A DNA stretch of 64,000 nt from Massilia brevitalea (GCF_030711405.1 NZ_JAULSI010000012.1:62001-126000), one strand, 5' to 3'. Counted from the first letter of the stretch, positions 50,254 to 58,250 are shown. The notes: generated by a model from the sequence alone, not told the origin. A program made the numbers and translations.

Positions 50254-51156
50254 TCAGCGTCCGGCAGTACGCTGCGGAATCGGCGCATTGCCGTTCGACA
50301 GCACGATCTCGACGCGGCGGTTCAGCTGGCGGTTGCCGGCCGTGTCGTTGCCCGCGATCGGGAAGGCTTCGCCATAGGCCTTGGTGGCGATGCGCTGGCG
50401 TTCGACGCCCATTTCACCCAGTGCCGTGGCGACCGCGTTGGCGCGGCGCTGCGACAGGTCCTGGTTGAAGCTCGAGCTGCCGGTGCTGTCGGTAAACCCT
50501 TCGACCAGCACGGTACGCTCCGGGTTCTGCTGCATCACCTCGGCAAGCTTGCGCAGGGTCGAGGTTCCGTTCGGCGTCAGGTTTGCCTGGCCGGTCGCGA
50601 ACAGCACGTCGCCGATGGTGACGACCATGCCGCGCTCGGTCTGCTTGGCGTGCAGCTCGACCAGCATCGCTTCGAGCTTGGCGGCGCGGTCGGCCAGGGC
50701 GCGGTTCTGCTCGGCGGCGGCGTTGGCCTGCTGCTGGGCGGCCACGGCGGCGGCCTGCGCGGCTTCGGCCTCGCGCTTGGCGCGTTCGGCTTCGGCGGTG
50801 CGTGCTTCCAGGCGCACGGCGTTGCGTTCCACCGAGGCGTTCGCGATGTTCGCTTCGGCGGACTTGGCGCGTGCCACCTCCTGGGCGGTGGCGATCTTCT
50901 GCTTGGCCACGTAGGCCAGGCGGTCGATGTCTTCCAGGCTTTCTTTCTTGGCGGCGGCGGTGTTGGCGCGGTCGAGCGCGGCGCTGGCGTCGCGGAATTC
51001 CATCGGCGCGTAGGTCGAGACCTGCGGATTATTGTTGGCGGAAACGAAATCGGCGCGCGCCTGGTCCAGGGTCGGCGTGGTGGTCGGCGTGCTGCTGCAG
51101 GCGGCCAGCAGGATGGCGCTGGCGAAGACGGCCGGTTTCAGGAAACGGTTTTTCAT
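50254..51156 (-). CDS. OmpA-domain lipoprotein with DUF4398 N-terminal region
   Basis: The 300-residue lipoprotein (lipobox LLAAC) has a DUF4398-type helical part (about 30-110; LDQARADFVSANNNPQVSTYAPMEFRDASAALDRANTAAAKKE), a long Ala/Glu-rich coiled coil (about 100-170) and a C-terminal OmpA domain (about 175-290) with the motif VEGFTDSTGSSSFNQDLSQRRANAVA. It probably links outer membrane and peptidoglycan. The ATG at 51156 gives the lipoprotein signal and follows AGGAGGGCATAAC. The upstream gene at 51316 shares DUF4398 features. Confidence 0.93.
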   Translation of the reverse strand: MKNRFLKPAVFASAILLAACSSTPTTTPTLDQARADFVSANNNPQVSTYAPMEFRDASAALDRANTAAAKKESLEDIDRLAYVAKQKIATAQEVARAKSAEANIANASVERNAVRLEARTAEAERAKREAEAAQAAAVAAQQQANAAAEQNRALADRAAKLEAMLVELHAKQTERGMVVTIGDVLFATGQANLTPNGTSTLRKLAEVMQQNPERTVLVEGFTDSTGSSSFNQDLSQRRANAVATALGEMGVERQRIATKAYGEAFPIAGNDTAGNRQLNRRVEIVLSNGNAPIPQRTAGR

Positions 51157-51315
51157 GTTATGCCCTCCTTGTCGTTGGCGCCGCATGGCGCATGGGATCG
51201 CGGTGCGCCGGCATGCGCGGTGCGGCGCTGTCATGGTGTGCTGCACGGATGCGTAGCCGTGCTGCATGGCGGACGGCGCGCGCATGGCGGGCGCTGCCCC
51301 TGTTACTAACTACGC

Positions 51316-51702
51316 TTACTGCGAGTTTGCGCGCTCGACTTCCTGGCGCAGCACGCGCAGGTCTTCGTTCAGCGCGTCCGAGGCGGCGGTGGCCTTGGCC
51401 GAGTTCGCCTTGCTCTGGGCCAGCTGCGCATCGGCCTGGGCCTGCATCGCCAGCTCGCGCGCCAGCTTGTAGTCGCGTGCGGCCAGGGCTTCGTTGGCGC
51501 GCATCATCTTGGCGCGCGCCGCCGTGATCTCGGCCGGGGCCAGCTCGGCCGCACCGGCCTGCACGGCGTTCTGGACCGCATTGCGCGACACCGCGACATC
51601 GGCCGTGGCCGGCGCCTTCTGGCTGGCGCAGCCGGTCAGGACCAGCATGGCGGCGACGGCGGCGCCACTGATTGCACCTTTGATCGGGGAATGCTTCATC
51701 AT
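51316..51702 (-). CDS. DUF4398 lipoprotein
   Basis: The 128-residue lipoprotein (lipobox VLTGC) is followed by a helical DUF4398 region: ALQQ-type repeats such as AELAPAEITAARAKMMRANEALAARDYKLARELAMQAQADAQLAQSKANSAKA. The same helical layout occurs in the N-terminal part of the OmpA-domain protein encoded 160 nt downstream, so the two probably function together. The start MMKHSP at 51702 follows GGAG at 6-nt spacing. A palindromic site lies 62 nt upstream. Confidence 0.9.
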   Translation of the reverse strand: MMKHSPIKGAISGAAVAAMLVLTGCASQKAPATADVAVSRNAVQNAVQAGAAELAPAEITAARAKMMRANEALAARDYKLARELAMQAQADAQLAQSKANSAKATAASDALNEDLRVLRQEVERANSQ

Positions 51703-51764
51703 TCTGTACTCCTGTTTATGTGAGGAAGTTGTTAACGTTATAAGCTTGTTATCGAACGAGTTCG

Positions 51765-51778
51765 GTTCGCTAGCGCAC
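51765..51778. promoter_or_regulatory. GTGCG-N4-CGCAC operator candidate, site 3 (minus-strand operon)
   Basis: Reads GTTCG-CTAG-CGCAC on the plus strand, one mismatch from the palindrome. It lies 62 nt before the minus-strand DUF4398 gene. A related perfect site 36 nt away faces the plus-strand AsmA gene at nearly the same distance. Confidence 0.5.
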
Positions 51779-51814
51779 ATTGACCACACATCGCGCTGCT
51801 CATCCATTTTCAGC

Positions 51815-51828
51815 GTGCGACACCGCAC
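51815..51828. promoter_or_regulatory. GTGCG-N4-CGCAC operator candidate, site 4 (AsmA)
   Basis: GTGCG-ACAC-CGCAC is perfect in both arms and lies 62 nt before the AsmA-type gene. With site 3 it makes a pair placed symmetrically between two divergent transcription units. Confidence 0.55.
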
Positions 51829-51890
51829 ATTGATGACCCTTGTCTTTGCGCTAAGCTGGCTTCAACACTGACACCCAGCGAAGGATCGTC

Positions 51891-53954
51891 ATGCCCGACA
51901 CCACTACACCACAGCATGGCGCCGTCAAGCCCCACAACGGCCGCCGCAAGAAAATCATCCTCAGCGCAATCGGCATCCTGATTGCAATACCGGTCATCGC
52001 CGTCATTTTCATCCTGACCTTTGATTGGAACAAGGCCCGCCCCTGGTTGAACGCCAAGGTCAGCGAGGCCATCGAACGGCCGTTTGCGATTCGCGGTAAT
52101 TTGAACGTCGAATGGGAAATCCCTGCGCGCAAGATGGCGCCGGGCGACCGCAACCTGCGCGACTGGATTCCCTGGCCGCACCTGATCGCCAACGACGTCC
52201 GCGTCGGCAATCCTTCCCACATGAAGCAGGCCGACATGGCGGCGGTGAAGCAGTTCTCGTTCTCGCTGAACCCGCTCGGCCTGCTGCACCACACCATCGG
52301 CATCCCGGTGCTGCGCTTCGACTCGCCGCGCGTGGACCTGGTGCGCACCGACGCCAGCCACTACAACTGGGCCTACAAGAAAGAGGAAAAGGAATCGAAG
52401 TGGAAGCTCGATCTCGAGCGCGTGGTCCTGACCGACGGCGTGGTGAGCTTCGTCGACGCCGTCACCAAGGCGAACGTCACGGCCCACGTGCGCACCCTGG
52501 CCAACGACCCGAAATACGGCGTTGCCTTCGAGGTCGGCGGCAGCTACAACGGCGCGCCGGTCACGGGCGGCGGCAAGGTGGGACAGGTGCTGTCGCTGAA
52601 GGACCAGAACGTGCCCTACCCGGTCCAGGCCGACATGCGCAGCGGCCCCAGCCGCATCGCGGTCGAAGGCACGGTTACGTCGCCGGCCAAGCTGAAGGCG
52701 GTCGATTTGCAACTGACGCTGGCTGGGCGCAGCATGGCGCGCCTGTATAACTTTACCGGCATCACGCTGCCGGAAACCCCGGCCTTCTCGACCTCGGGCC
52801 GCCTGCGCGGCGAGCTCGATCGTGAATATGGCCGCTGGACCTACGAGGACTTCAAGGGCAAGGTCGGCAGCAGCGACATCCACGGCAAGCTGGTCTACGA
52901 GGGCGGCAAGCCGCGCGGCAAGCTGTCGGGCAACGTGGCGTCGAACAAGCTGGTGTTCGAGGATCTCGGTCCGCTGGTCGGCGCCGACTCGAACGCGAGT
53001 AAAAAGGCGCGCGGCGTGGAAGCGGTGCAGCCGGGCGGCAAGGTGTTGCCGGTGGAAGAGTTCCGCACCGAGCGCTGGAAAGCCATGGACGCCGACGTGA
53101 AGTATGCAGCGGACAAGATTGTCCGCGAGAAGACCCTGCCGATCAGCAAGCTCTCGGCCCACCTGATCATGAAGGACGGCGTCATCACCCTGGCGCCGCT
53201 CGACTTCGGCGTGGCCGGCGGCACCCTGCGCTCGACCATCCGTTTGGATGGCAGCGGCAAGGCCGGCAACACCATCGCGGCCACGGCCAAGGTGTCGGCG
53301 CGCCACATCCAGATCAAGCAGCTGTTCCCGACCATCGAGCAGATGCAGGCCACGGTGGGACAGGTGAATGGCGACGCGCAATTGTCGGCCACCGGCACCT
53401 CGGTCGCGGCCCTGCTCGGCACCTCGAACGGCGAGGTCAAGGCGCTGGTGAATCAAGGCACGATCAGCAAGATGCTGCTCGAAATGGCCGGCCTGAACGT
53501 GGGCAACATGGTGCTCACCAAGCTGTTCGGCGACAAGCCGGTGGAACTGAATTGCCTGGCGGCCGACTTCGACGTCAAGAAAGGCGTGATGCAGTCGCAG
53601 GTGTTCGTGGTCGATACCAAGGAAGCGATCATCAACGTCAGCGGCAACGTCAACCTGGCCAACGAAGGCATGGACCTGACCGTAAAACCCGAGACCAAGG
53701 CCCTGCGCCTGTTCACGCTGCGCGCCCCGCTGTACGTGCGCGGCACCTTCAGCGATCCCGACGTGTCGGTCGACAAGAAGACGCTGGCCCTGATGGCGGG
53801 CGGCGCGGCGGCGCTGGCAACCATCGCGGCGCCGGTGGCGGCCCTGCTCCCGCTGATCAATACCGGCCCCGGCCAGGACAGCGACTGCGCCAGGCTGGTG
53901 GCCCTGGCGAACGCCAAGCCAACTGCGCCGCCGCCCGGCAAGACGAAGAAATAA
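51891..53954 (+). CDS. AsmA-family envelope protein
   Basis: The 687-residue protein has one N-terminal membrane helix (about 20-42) followed by a long periplasmic part. The AsmA N-terminal region (LTFDWNKARPWLNAKVSEAIERPFAIRGNLNVEW) and the C-terminal AsmA-like domain (GVMQSQVFVVDTKEAIINVSGNVNLANEGMDLTVKPETKALRLFTLRAPLYVRGTFSDPDVS) are both clear. AsmA-like proteins form long hydrophobic grooves that move phospholipid between the membranes or affect outer-membrane assembly. An operator candidate lies 62 nt upstream. Confidence 0.94.
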   Translation: MPDTTTPQHGAVKPHNGRRKKIILSAIGILIAIPVIAVIFILTFDWNKARPWLNAKVSEAIERPFAIRGNLNVEWEIPARKMAPGDRNLRDWIPWPHLIANDVRVGNPSHMKQADMAAVKQFSFSLNPLGLLHHTIGIPVLRFDSPRVDLVRTDASHYNWAYKKEEKESKWKLDLERVVLTDGVVSFVDAVTKANVTAHVRTLANDPKYGVAFEVGGSYNGAPVTGGGKVGQVLSLKDQNVPYPVQADMRSGPSRIAVEGTVTSPAKLKAVDLQLTLAGRSMARLYNFTGITLPETPAFSTSGRLRGELDREYGRWTYEDFKGKVGSSDIHGKLVYEGGKPRGKLSGNVASNKLVFEDLGPLVGADSNASKKARGVEAVQPGGKVLPVEEFRTERWKAMDADVKYAADKIVREKTLPISKLSAHLIMKDGVITLAPLDFGVAGGTLRSTIRLDGSGKAGNTIAATAKVSARHIQIKQLFPTIEQMQATVGQVNGDAQLSATGTSVAALLGTSNGEVKALVNQGTISKMLLEMAGLNVGNMVLTKLFGDKPVELNCLAADFDVKKGVMQSQVFVVDTKEAIINVSGNVNLANEGMDLTVKPETKALRLFTLRAPLYVRGTFSDPDVSVDKKTLALMAGGAAALATIAAPVAALLPLINTGPGQDSDCARLVALANAKPTAPPPGKTKK

Positions 53955-54077
53955 TGTAAAAAATGTAAAACGCAAAGCAGGGCCAGCCACAGTGTGTGTT
54001 GTCGAACAGACTGCATTTGTGCGTTGCCCTATTCTGGGCCCATCGCCGAAGTGAACAGCGGCATTCGAGGAAACTGC

Positions 54078-54398
54078 ATGACGTACTGGAAACCGGCCGT
54101 GGCCTTGCTCGCGGCCCTGGGCTTCGGATGCATGGCCGGCGGCTGTGCTTCATCCGGCAACGTGCCGGGTAGAACCGAGCTTCGGGCCGTGGACGATGCG
54201 ACGATCACGACCGGCGTCCAGGCAGCGATCGGCAAGGCGCCGGAGCTGCGCGCAGCGGACATCGATGTCGCCACCCGCCAAGGCATCGTCAGGCTGAGCG
54301 GTTTCGTCAGCTCGGCAGAGAATGTGGCAACCGCAGCGTCGGTTGCGCGCACCGTGAAGGGCGTAAAGTCGGTACACAACGACCTGCGCCTGAAGTAG
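54078..54398 (+). CDS. BON-domain lipoprotein (second copy)
   Basis: The 106-residue lipoprotein (lipobox MAGGC) is followed by one BON domain (VDDATITTGVQAAIGKAPELRAADIDVATRQGIVRLSGFVSSAENVATAASVARTVKGVKSVHNDLRLK). It is similar in layout to the BON lipoprotein at 46107. CTATTCTGG, a -10 candidate shared with the 47.3-kb promoter, lies about 45 nt upstream. A glycine-zipper gene follows 26 nt downstream. Confidence 0.92.
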   Translation: MTYWKPAVALLAALGFGCMAGGCASSGNVPGRTELRAVDDATITTGVQAAIGKAPELRAADIDVATRQGIVRLSGFVSSAENVATAASVARTVKGVKSVHNDLRLK

Positions 54399-54424
54399 AT
54401 AGCAACCCACCCAAGGAGATCATC

Positions 54425-54646
54425 ATGAAAACCATCAAACAACTGGCAGTGAGCGCAACCATCGCAACCCTGGCCCTGGGCCTGACCGGCTGCGCCGGCA
54501 TGTCGCAGCAAGACAAGAACACCGCCATCGGCGCCGGCGCCGGTGCAGTGGTCGGCGGCGTCCTGACCGGTGGCTCGGCTGTCGGCACCGTGGGCGGCGC
54601 AGCGGTCGGCGGCGTGATCGGCAACCAGACCGGCAAAACGAACTAA
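54425..54646 (+). CDS. Small glycine-zipper lipoprotein (OsmB-like)
   Basis: The 73-residue lipoprotein (lipobox LTGC) consists of a signal, a short polar linker (AGMSQQDKNTAIG) and a glycine zipper (AGAGAVVGGVLTGGSAVGTVGGAAVGGVIGNQTGK). This size and form match OsmB-like osmotically inducible lipoproteins. It is 26 nt after the BON gene in the same direction, with AAGGAGATCATC before the ATG, and is followed by a strong terminator. Confidence 0.92.
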   Translation: MKTIKQLAVSATIATLALGLTGCAGMSQQDKNTAIGAGAGAVVGGVLTGGSAVGTVGGAAVGGVIGNQTGKTN

Positions 54647-54667
54647 ATCGTTTTCAGCCGATGCCAA

Positions 54668-54696
54668 AACGCCCCGCTTGCGGGGCGTTGTTGTTT
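54668..54696 (+). terminator. Rho-independent terminator after the OsmB-like gene
   Basis: A perfect stem (AACGCCCCGC / GCGGGGCGTT) is followed by GTTGTTT. The start of an 18-bp tandem repeat overlaps its end. Confidence 0.85.
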
Positions 54697-54730
54697 ATGG
54701 AGCCGTTGTTGTTTGTGGAGTCGTTGTTGG
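54687..54730. repeat. Imperfect 18-bp tandem repeat
   Basis: Two units, GTTGTTGTTTATGGAGCC and GTTGTTGTTTGTGGAGTC, and a partial third (GTTGTTGG) follow the terminator stem. It is probably slippage-derived and noncoding. Confidence 0.7.
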
Positions 54731-54787
54731 CGTATATGCGGACAAGGGAGCAGGCGCAGGGTGGGCGCCCACCCAGCCGCATACGCT

Positions 54788-55519
54788 TCAAACGAAGGCG
54801 CTCGACACCGCCCCGGCTGCGGCATCCTTGACGACCTCGTAGCAGGTGCAGGCCGCCGCGGCCAGCCCGACTGGATCGAGGATCTCGATGTTGCCGCGGC
54901 TGTAGATGATCAAGCCCTGCTGCTGCAGGGCGCTGGCCGCCTTGGTCACGCCGACCCGGCGCACGCCGAGGGCATGCGCGAGGAACTCGTGCGTGAGATG
55001 GAATTTGTCGGATTGCAGGCGGTCGCGCGTGATCAGCAGCGAGCGCGCCAGGCGCGCCTCCAACACGTGGAAGCGGCTGCAGACGGCGATCTGGATCGCC
55101 TGCGCCAGCAGGTTGTCGGTGTAGCGGTAGAGCACGCGCTGGAGCGCCGGATTGCGCGCAAACTCGGCGCGAAAGTCGCTACTCGCCATGCGGCTGGCGC
55201 TGCCCGGGCGCTGCACCACCGCGCGCACCTGCGCCGTCTGGTGGCCAAGGGCGACGGTGGCGCCCAGCATGCCCTCGCGCCCGACCAGGCCGACTTCGAG
55301 CGTGAGGCGCCCGCCGGCCACGCCGAGCAGCGAGATCAGGCAATCGTGGGGAAAGTAAATGTGGTGGAAAGGCTCGCCGGCCTCGGACAATACTTCGCCC
55401 GCCTCGACCTTTACCTGGTCGAGCATGGGCAATACCTGGGCCAACTCCTGCGGCGGGAGCGCGGCCAGCAACAAATTGGCGTTGTGCTCGGCGACGTCGT
55501 GGGAAGCGGCAAAATTCAT
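54788..55519 (-). CDS. Crp/Fnr-family transcriptional regulator
   Basis: The 243-residue regulator has a cyclic-nucleotide-binding-like N-terminal domain (about 20-130; GEVLSEAGEPFHHIYFPHDCLISLLGVAGGRLTLEVGLVGREGMLG) and a C-terminal winged helix (about 165-225; LTHEFLAHALGVRRVGVTKAASALQQQGLI). It lacks the Fnr iron-sulfur Cys cluster. The ATG at 55519 follows GAGGG. It is divergent from the WCGNCG glycine-zipper gene, and a candidate operator lies between them, so it may regulate itself and the surrounding island. Confidence 0.9.
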   Translation of the reverse strand: MNFAASHDVAEHNANLLLAALPPQELAQVLPMLDQVKVEAGEVLSEAGEPFHHIYFPHDCLISLLGVAGGRLTLEVGLVGREGMLGATVALGHQTAQVRAVVQRPGSASRMASSDFRAEFARNPALQRVLYRYTDNLLAQAIQIAVCSRFHVLEARLARSLLITRDRLQSDKFHLTHEFLAHALGVRRVGVTKAASALQQQGLIIYSRGNIEILDPVGLAAAACTCYEVVKDAAAGAVSSAFV

Positions 55520-55635
55520 CGGACCCTCGTAGTGGGCCGCACGCGTCCCGCCTTCGGTCGAAGGCTGGGGCACGGGCAGCGGATACATTTGCAAACAATT
55601 TCGATCAGAGTAAAGCCTCCCATAGCAGGAAGTAT

Positions 55636-55649
55636 GTTCGGTGACGCAC
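55636..55649. promoter_or_regulatory. GTGCG-N4-CGCAC operator candidate, site 5
   Basis: GTTCG-GTGA-CGCAC, one mismatch from the consensus. It lies between the divergent Crp/Fnr regulator gene (116 nt) and the glycine-zipper gene (104 nt). Confidence 0.45.
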
Positions 55650-55753
55650 GGAATACCTTGTTGTTCCTGAGGACAATCAGCAGCGTCGACCGGGCGCGCT
55701 GCCTGGCCGACGCGGGCCGTACATGCGGACCTGCAATTTGTCGAGAACAAGCC

Positions 55754-56500
55754 ATGAACAATATTCCCACTCCCCCGGCGCGCGCCCAGCACCACCCGCT
55801 CCTCCTGATCGCGGCGCTAGCCGTCGTCCTGTTCTGCCTGGTCGGCACCGCCGCCATCATGGGCTGGATACCGTCTTCGATCGGCGGCAATTCAGGCCGC
55901 CAACTGAGCGAAGCCGACCGCGCCGCACTGGCCGCCACGCTGCCGCCGGCAAGCCAGGATGCGCCGGCCCTGCCGGCCGCAGGCGCCGATCCGCTCGCCG
56001 TCCAGGGCGCCGTGAGTCCGGCGACTGCGCCGGCGCCGGCCGCTCCTGGCTATCCCGCCCAGCAGCTGGCCCAGGGCTATGCGCCGGCCCCTGCCCCCGC
56101 GCCGGTCTCGCATCCGAAAATCGAGAAGGAGCCGGTCCAGATCGCCGCCGCCGAGACGCCCAAGTGGTGCGGCAACTGCGGCAACATCGAATCGGTGCGC
56201 GCCATCAAGCAGCGCGCCCAGGGCAGCGGCCTCGGCGCTGCCGGCGGCGCGGTGGTCGGCGGCCTGCTCGGCAACCAGATCGGCGGCGGCCATGGCCGCC
56301 AGCTGGCCACCGTCGCCGGCGCCATCGGCGGCGCCGTGGTCGGCAACCAGGTCGAAGGCAACATGAAGGCCAGCACCAGCTACGAAATCCAGGTGCGCCT
56401 GGACGACGGCACCCTGCGCACCTTCCACCAGAGCAGCCAGCCACAATGGCGCAGCGGCGACCGCGTGCGCATCGTCAAAGGACGCCTGCGCGCCGCCTGA
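55754..56500 (+). CDS. Membrane-anchored glycine-zipper 2TM protein with WCGNCG motif
   Basis: The 248-residue protein has an N-terminal membrane anchor (about 16-38) and an Ala/Pro-rich linker (about 55-125). The motif KWCGNCGNIESVRAIKQ (about 136-152) precedes a glycine zipper (LGAAGGAVVGGLLGNQIGGGHGRQLATVAGAIGGAVVGNQVEG). It ends with the usual SlyB-like strand region YEIQVRLDDGTLRTFHQ and VRIVKGRLRAA. The CxxC pair could bind metal or be redox-active. It belongs to the glycine-zipper 2TM family but keeps an unusual transmembrane start. Confidence 0.9.
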   Translation: MNNIPTPPARAQHHPLLLIAALAVVLFCLVGTAAIMGWIPSSIGGNSGRQLSEADRAALAATLPPASQDAPALPAAGADPLAVQGAVSPATAPAPAAPGYPAQQLAQGYAPAPAPAPVSHPKIEKEPVQIAAAETPKWCGNCGNIESVRAIKQRAQGSGLGAAGGAVVGGLLGNQIGGGHGRQLATVAGAIGGAVVGNQVEGNMKASTSYEIQVRLDDGTLRTFHQSSQPQWRSGDRVRIVKGRLRAA

Positions 56501-56524
56501 TCCAGCTCAACCCTCCCCTTTTCG

Positions 56525-56563
56525 AGGCCGGTCATCCCCCAGGATGCCCGGCCTTGATTTTTT
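56525..56563 (+). terminator. Rho-independent terminator after the WCGNCG gene
   Basis: A two-part stem (AGGCCGG / CCGGCCT and CATCC / GGATG) is followed by TTGATTTTTTC. Confidence 0.88.
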
Positions 56564-56575
56564 CTCCAGTGCAAT

Positions 56576-56589
56576 GTGCGCCAACGCAC
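56576..56589. promoter_or_regulatory. GTGCG-N4-CGCAC operator candidate, site 6
   Basis: GTGCG-CCAA-CGCAC is perfect in both arms. It lies 114 nt before the small membrane-protein gene at 56704 and just after the preceding terminator. Confidence 0.55.
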
Positions 56590-56703
56590 GGAATTACTGC
56601 TGAGCTAGCACGAGAATGTTTCTGCGCTGAAAACTAATACCAGCCGACGCCAGGCACTTGCTTCGCCAGGTCCTGCACACCAACCATCGGAAAGGGGAAT
56701 ACC

Positions 56704-56976
56704 ATGAATAGCCTCGCGTGGATCGGCATCATCGTTTGGGGATTGGTGATAACGGGCTTCGGCCTGGTTTCCGCAGGTCCGCCGCTGCCCCATGGCCATG
56801 CGGTGGCGCCGCACGACGTGACGCTGCTGGTGGCGGGCGGCTTGCTGACCTGCCTGATCGGCGTGGTCGGCCTGCTCGGTTTCATGGGCTGGATTCCAGG
56901 ACTGCAAGGCGCAGGACTGCAAAGGACTGGCCTGCAAAACCGCGGGATGCAAAAAGAACAAAAATCTCGCGCATAA
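56704..56976 (+). CDS. Small two-span membrane protein with Leu-Gln repeats
   Basis: The 90-residue protein has two hydrophobic segments (about 4-24 and 40-64) and a C-terminal tail with GLQ repeats (GLQGAGLQRTGLQNRGMQ, about 66-83). The corresponding DNA repeats CTGCAA about every 15 nt, which may reflect duplication. No family is recognised. It lies in the envelope-stress island, and a candidate operator sits upstream. Confidence 0.75.
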   Translation: MNSLAWIGIIVWGLVITGFGLVSAGPPLPHGHAVAPHDVTLLVAGGLLTCLIGVVGLLGFMGWIPGLQGAGLQRTGLQNRGMQKEQKSRA

Positions 56977-57065
56977 TGTGGGCCATCGAACGGTCGTGCT
57001 GAGCAGCCCGCCGCATACTGGACTCACCGCGCCACTCACGGCGCTAATGTCTGAGGAGACTCATC

Positions 57066-57212
57066 ATGCTCTACACTATTGCGATTGTCCTGGTTGTCCT
57101 CTGGCTGCTCGGCCTGGTTACTTCGTACACCATCGGCGGCTTCATCCATATCCTGCTGGTCGTTGCCGTGATCATGATCCTGGTGCGCCTGATCAGCGGA
57201 CGAGGCATATAG
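57066..57212 (+). CDS. Lmo0937-family small membrane protein
   Basis: The 48-residue protein reads MLYTIAIVLVVLWLLGLVTS and continues to RLISGRGI, with two membrane segments (about 2-19 and 25-42). This is the lmo0937/DUF5670 family of very short stress-associated membrane proteins, recognised by its length and by the GLVTSYTIGGFIHILLVVA centre. The start follows GAGGAGACTCATC. Confidence 0.85.
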   Translation: MLYTIAIVLVVLWLLGLVTSYTIGGFIHILLVVAVIMILVRLISGRGI

Positions 57213-57367
57213 GCGCAGCGCACGAATGACGCCTTGCGTCGCCCTGCCGCCCGCGATTGCATCGGCAATCGCATGCGCCACAGTAGGTTTGTGTGACCAA
57301 TCCGTTTCGCGGACGTGCCCGCAGGGGTGCGCCTACGAAACGGATTTTTTTATTCAAGGAGAGCGAT

Positions 57368-58036
57368 ATGACTACCAACCTGACTAAATCCGCCATTGCA
57401 GCGACCATCCTCGCACTCGGCGTCAGCGGCTGCGCCGACATGAGCGCCACCCAGCGCGGCACCGCCACCGGCGCCGGCGCCGGTGCGGCCCTCGGCGCCA
57501 TCATCGGCGGCACCACCGGCGGCGGCGGCGGCAGCCGCGCCACCAAGGGCGCCGTCCTCGGCGGCGCTGCCGGCGCCGTGATCGGCAACATCTGGTCGAA
57601 GCGCATGGAGCAGCAGAAGCAGGCCATGGAACAGGCCACGCAAGGCACCGGCGTGCAGGTGTCGCAGACTTCGGATAACCGCCTGAAACTGGAAATTCCG
57701 AGCGACATCTCGTTCGACACGGGCCGCTCCAACATCAAGTCGAACTTCCAGCCCATCCTGCAACGCTTCGCCAGCACGCTGCAGGAAAATCCGAACACGA
57801 ATGTCGTCATCATCGGCCACACCGACAATACCGGCAGCGTGTCGATCAACCAGCCGTTGTCGGTCGACCGCGCTTCGCGCACGCGCGACTACCTGGCTGG
57901 CCGCGGCGTGAACCCGAGCCGCATCACCATCGAAGGCCGCGCCGACCGCGAACCGATCGCCAACAATGGCGACGCCTCCGGCCGTGCCCGCAACCGCCGC
58001 GTCGAGATCTTCGTCGCCGAACCGGGACAGGGTTGA
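57368..58036 (+). CDS. OmpA-domain lipoprotein with glycine zipper (YiaD-like)
   Basis: The 222-residue lipoprotein (lipobox VSGC) has a glycine zipper (ATGAGAGAALGAIIGGTTGGGGGSRATKGAVLGGAAGAVIGN, about 33-74) followed by an OmpA peptidoglycan-binding domain (about 105-215) with IGHTDNTGSVSINQPLSVDRASRTRDYL and the final RARNRRVEIFV. This order is found in YiaD-like outer-membrane lipoproteins. It is the third OmpA-domain gene in the island. The start follows AAGGAGAGCGAT. A very strong terminator follows. Confidence 0.93.
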   Translation: MTTNLTKSAIAATILALGVSGCADMSATQRGTATGAGAGAALGAIIGGTTGGGGGSRATKGAVLGGAAGAVIGNIWSKRMEQQKQAMEQATQGTGVQVSQTSDNRLKLEIPSDISFDTGRSNIKSNFQPILQRFASTLQENPNTNVVIIGHTDNTGSVSINQPLSVDRASRTRDYLAGRGVNPSRITIEGRADREPIANNGDASGRARNRRVEIFVAEPGQG

Positions 58037-58085
58037 TGACGCAGGGCTGATTTCCTCAGCCCCTTACCGATCAGCTTAGGTAAAT

Positions 58086-58128
58086 AAAGGCCCTGAGCGT
58101 AAGCCGTGCTTATGCTCAGGGCCTTTTT
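58086..58128 (+). terminator. Very strong rho-independent terminator
   Basis: A 13-bp stem (AAAGGCCCTGAGC / GCTCAGGGCCTTT), extended by a wobble pair and TAAGC / GCTTA around a CGT loop, ends in TTTTT. It follows the YiaD-like gene. Confidence 0.93.
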
Positions 58129-58130
58129 GT

Positions 58131-58217
58131 ATGGACGTCCAGAGCGGAGGCTTCGACCCACAACTGCACAACGACATGGGTTCTTATTTCAGCCTGACCG
58201 CCGGCTACCGCTCTTAG
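58131..58217 (+). pseudogene. Possible C-terminal remnant of an outer-membrane protein
   Basis: A 28-codon frame, MDVQSGGFDPQLHNDM and then GSYFSLTAGYRS, ends in a stop and is followed by a strong terminator. The last 11 residues look like the final strands of a beta barrel. With no start signal and a terminator immediately upstream, it may be the tail left after deletion of a gene. The evidence is weak. Confidence 0.3.
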
Positions 58218-58250
58218 TCGACGTCTGATCGAAGCTTGGCTCCAGGTACT

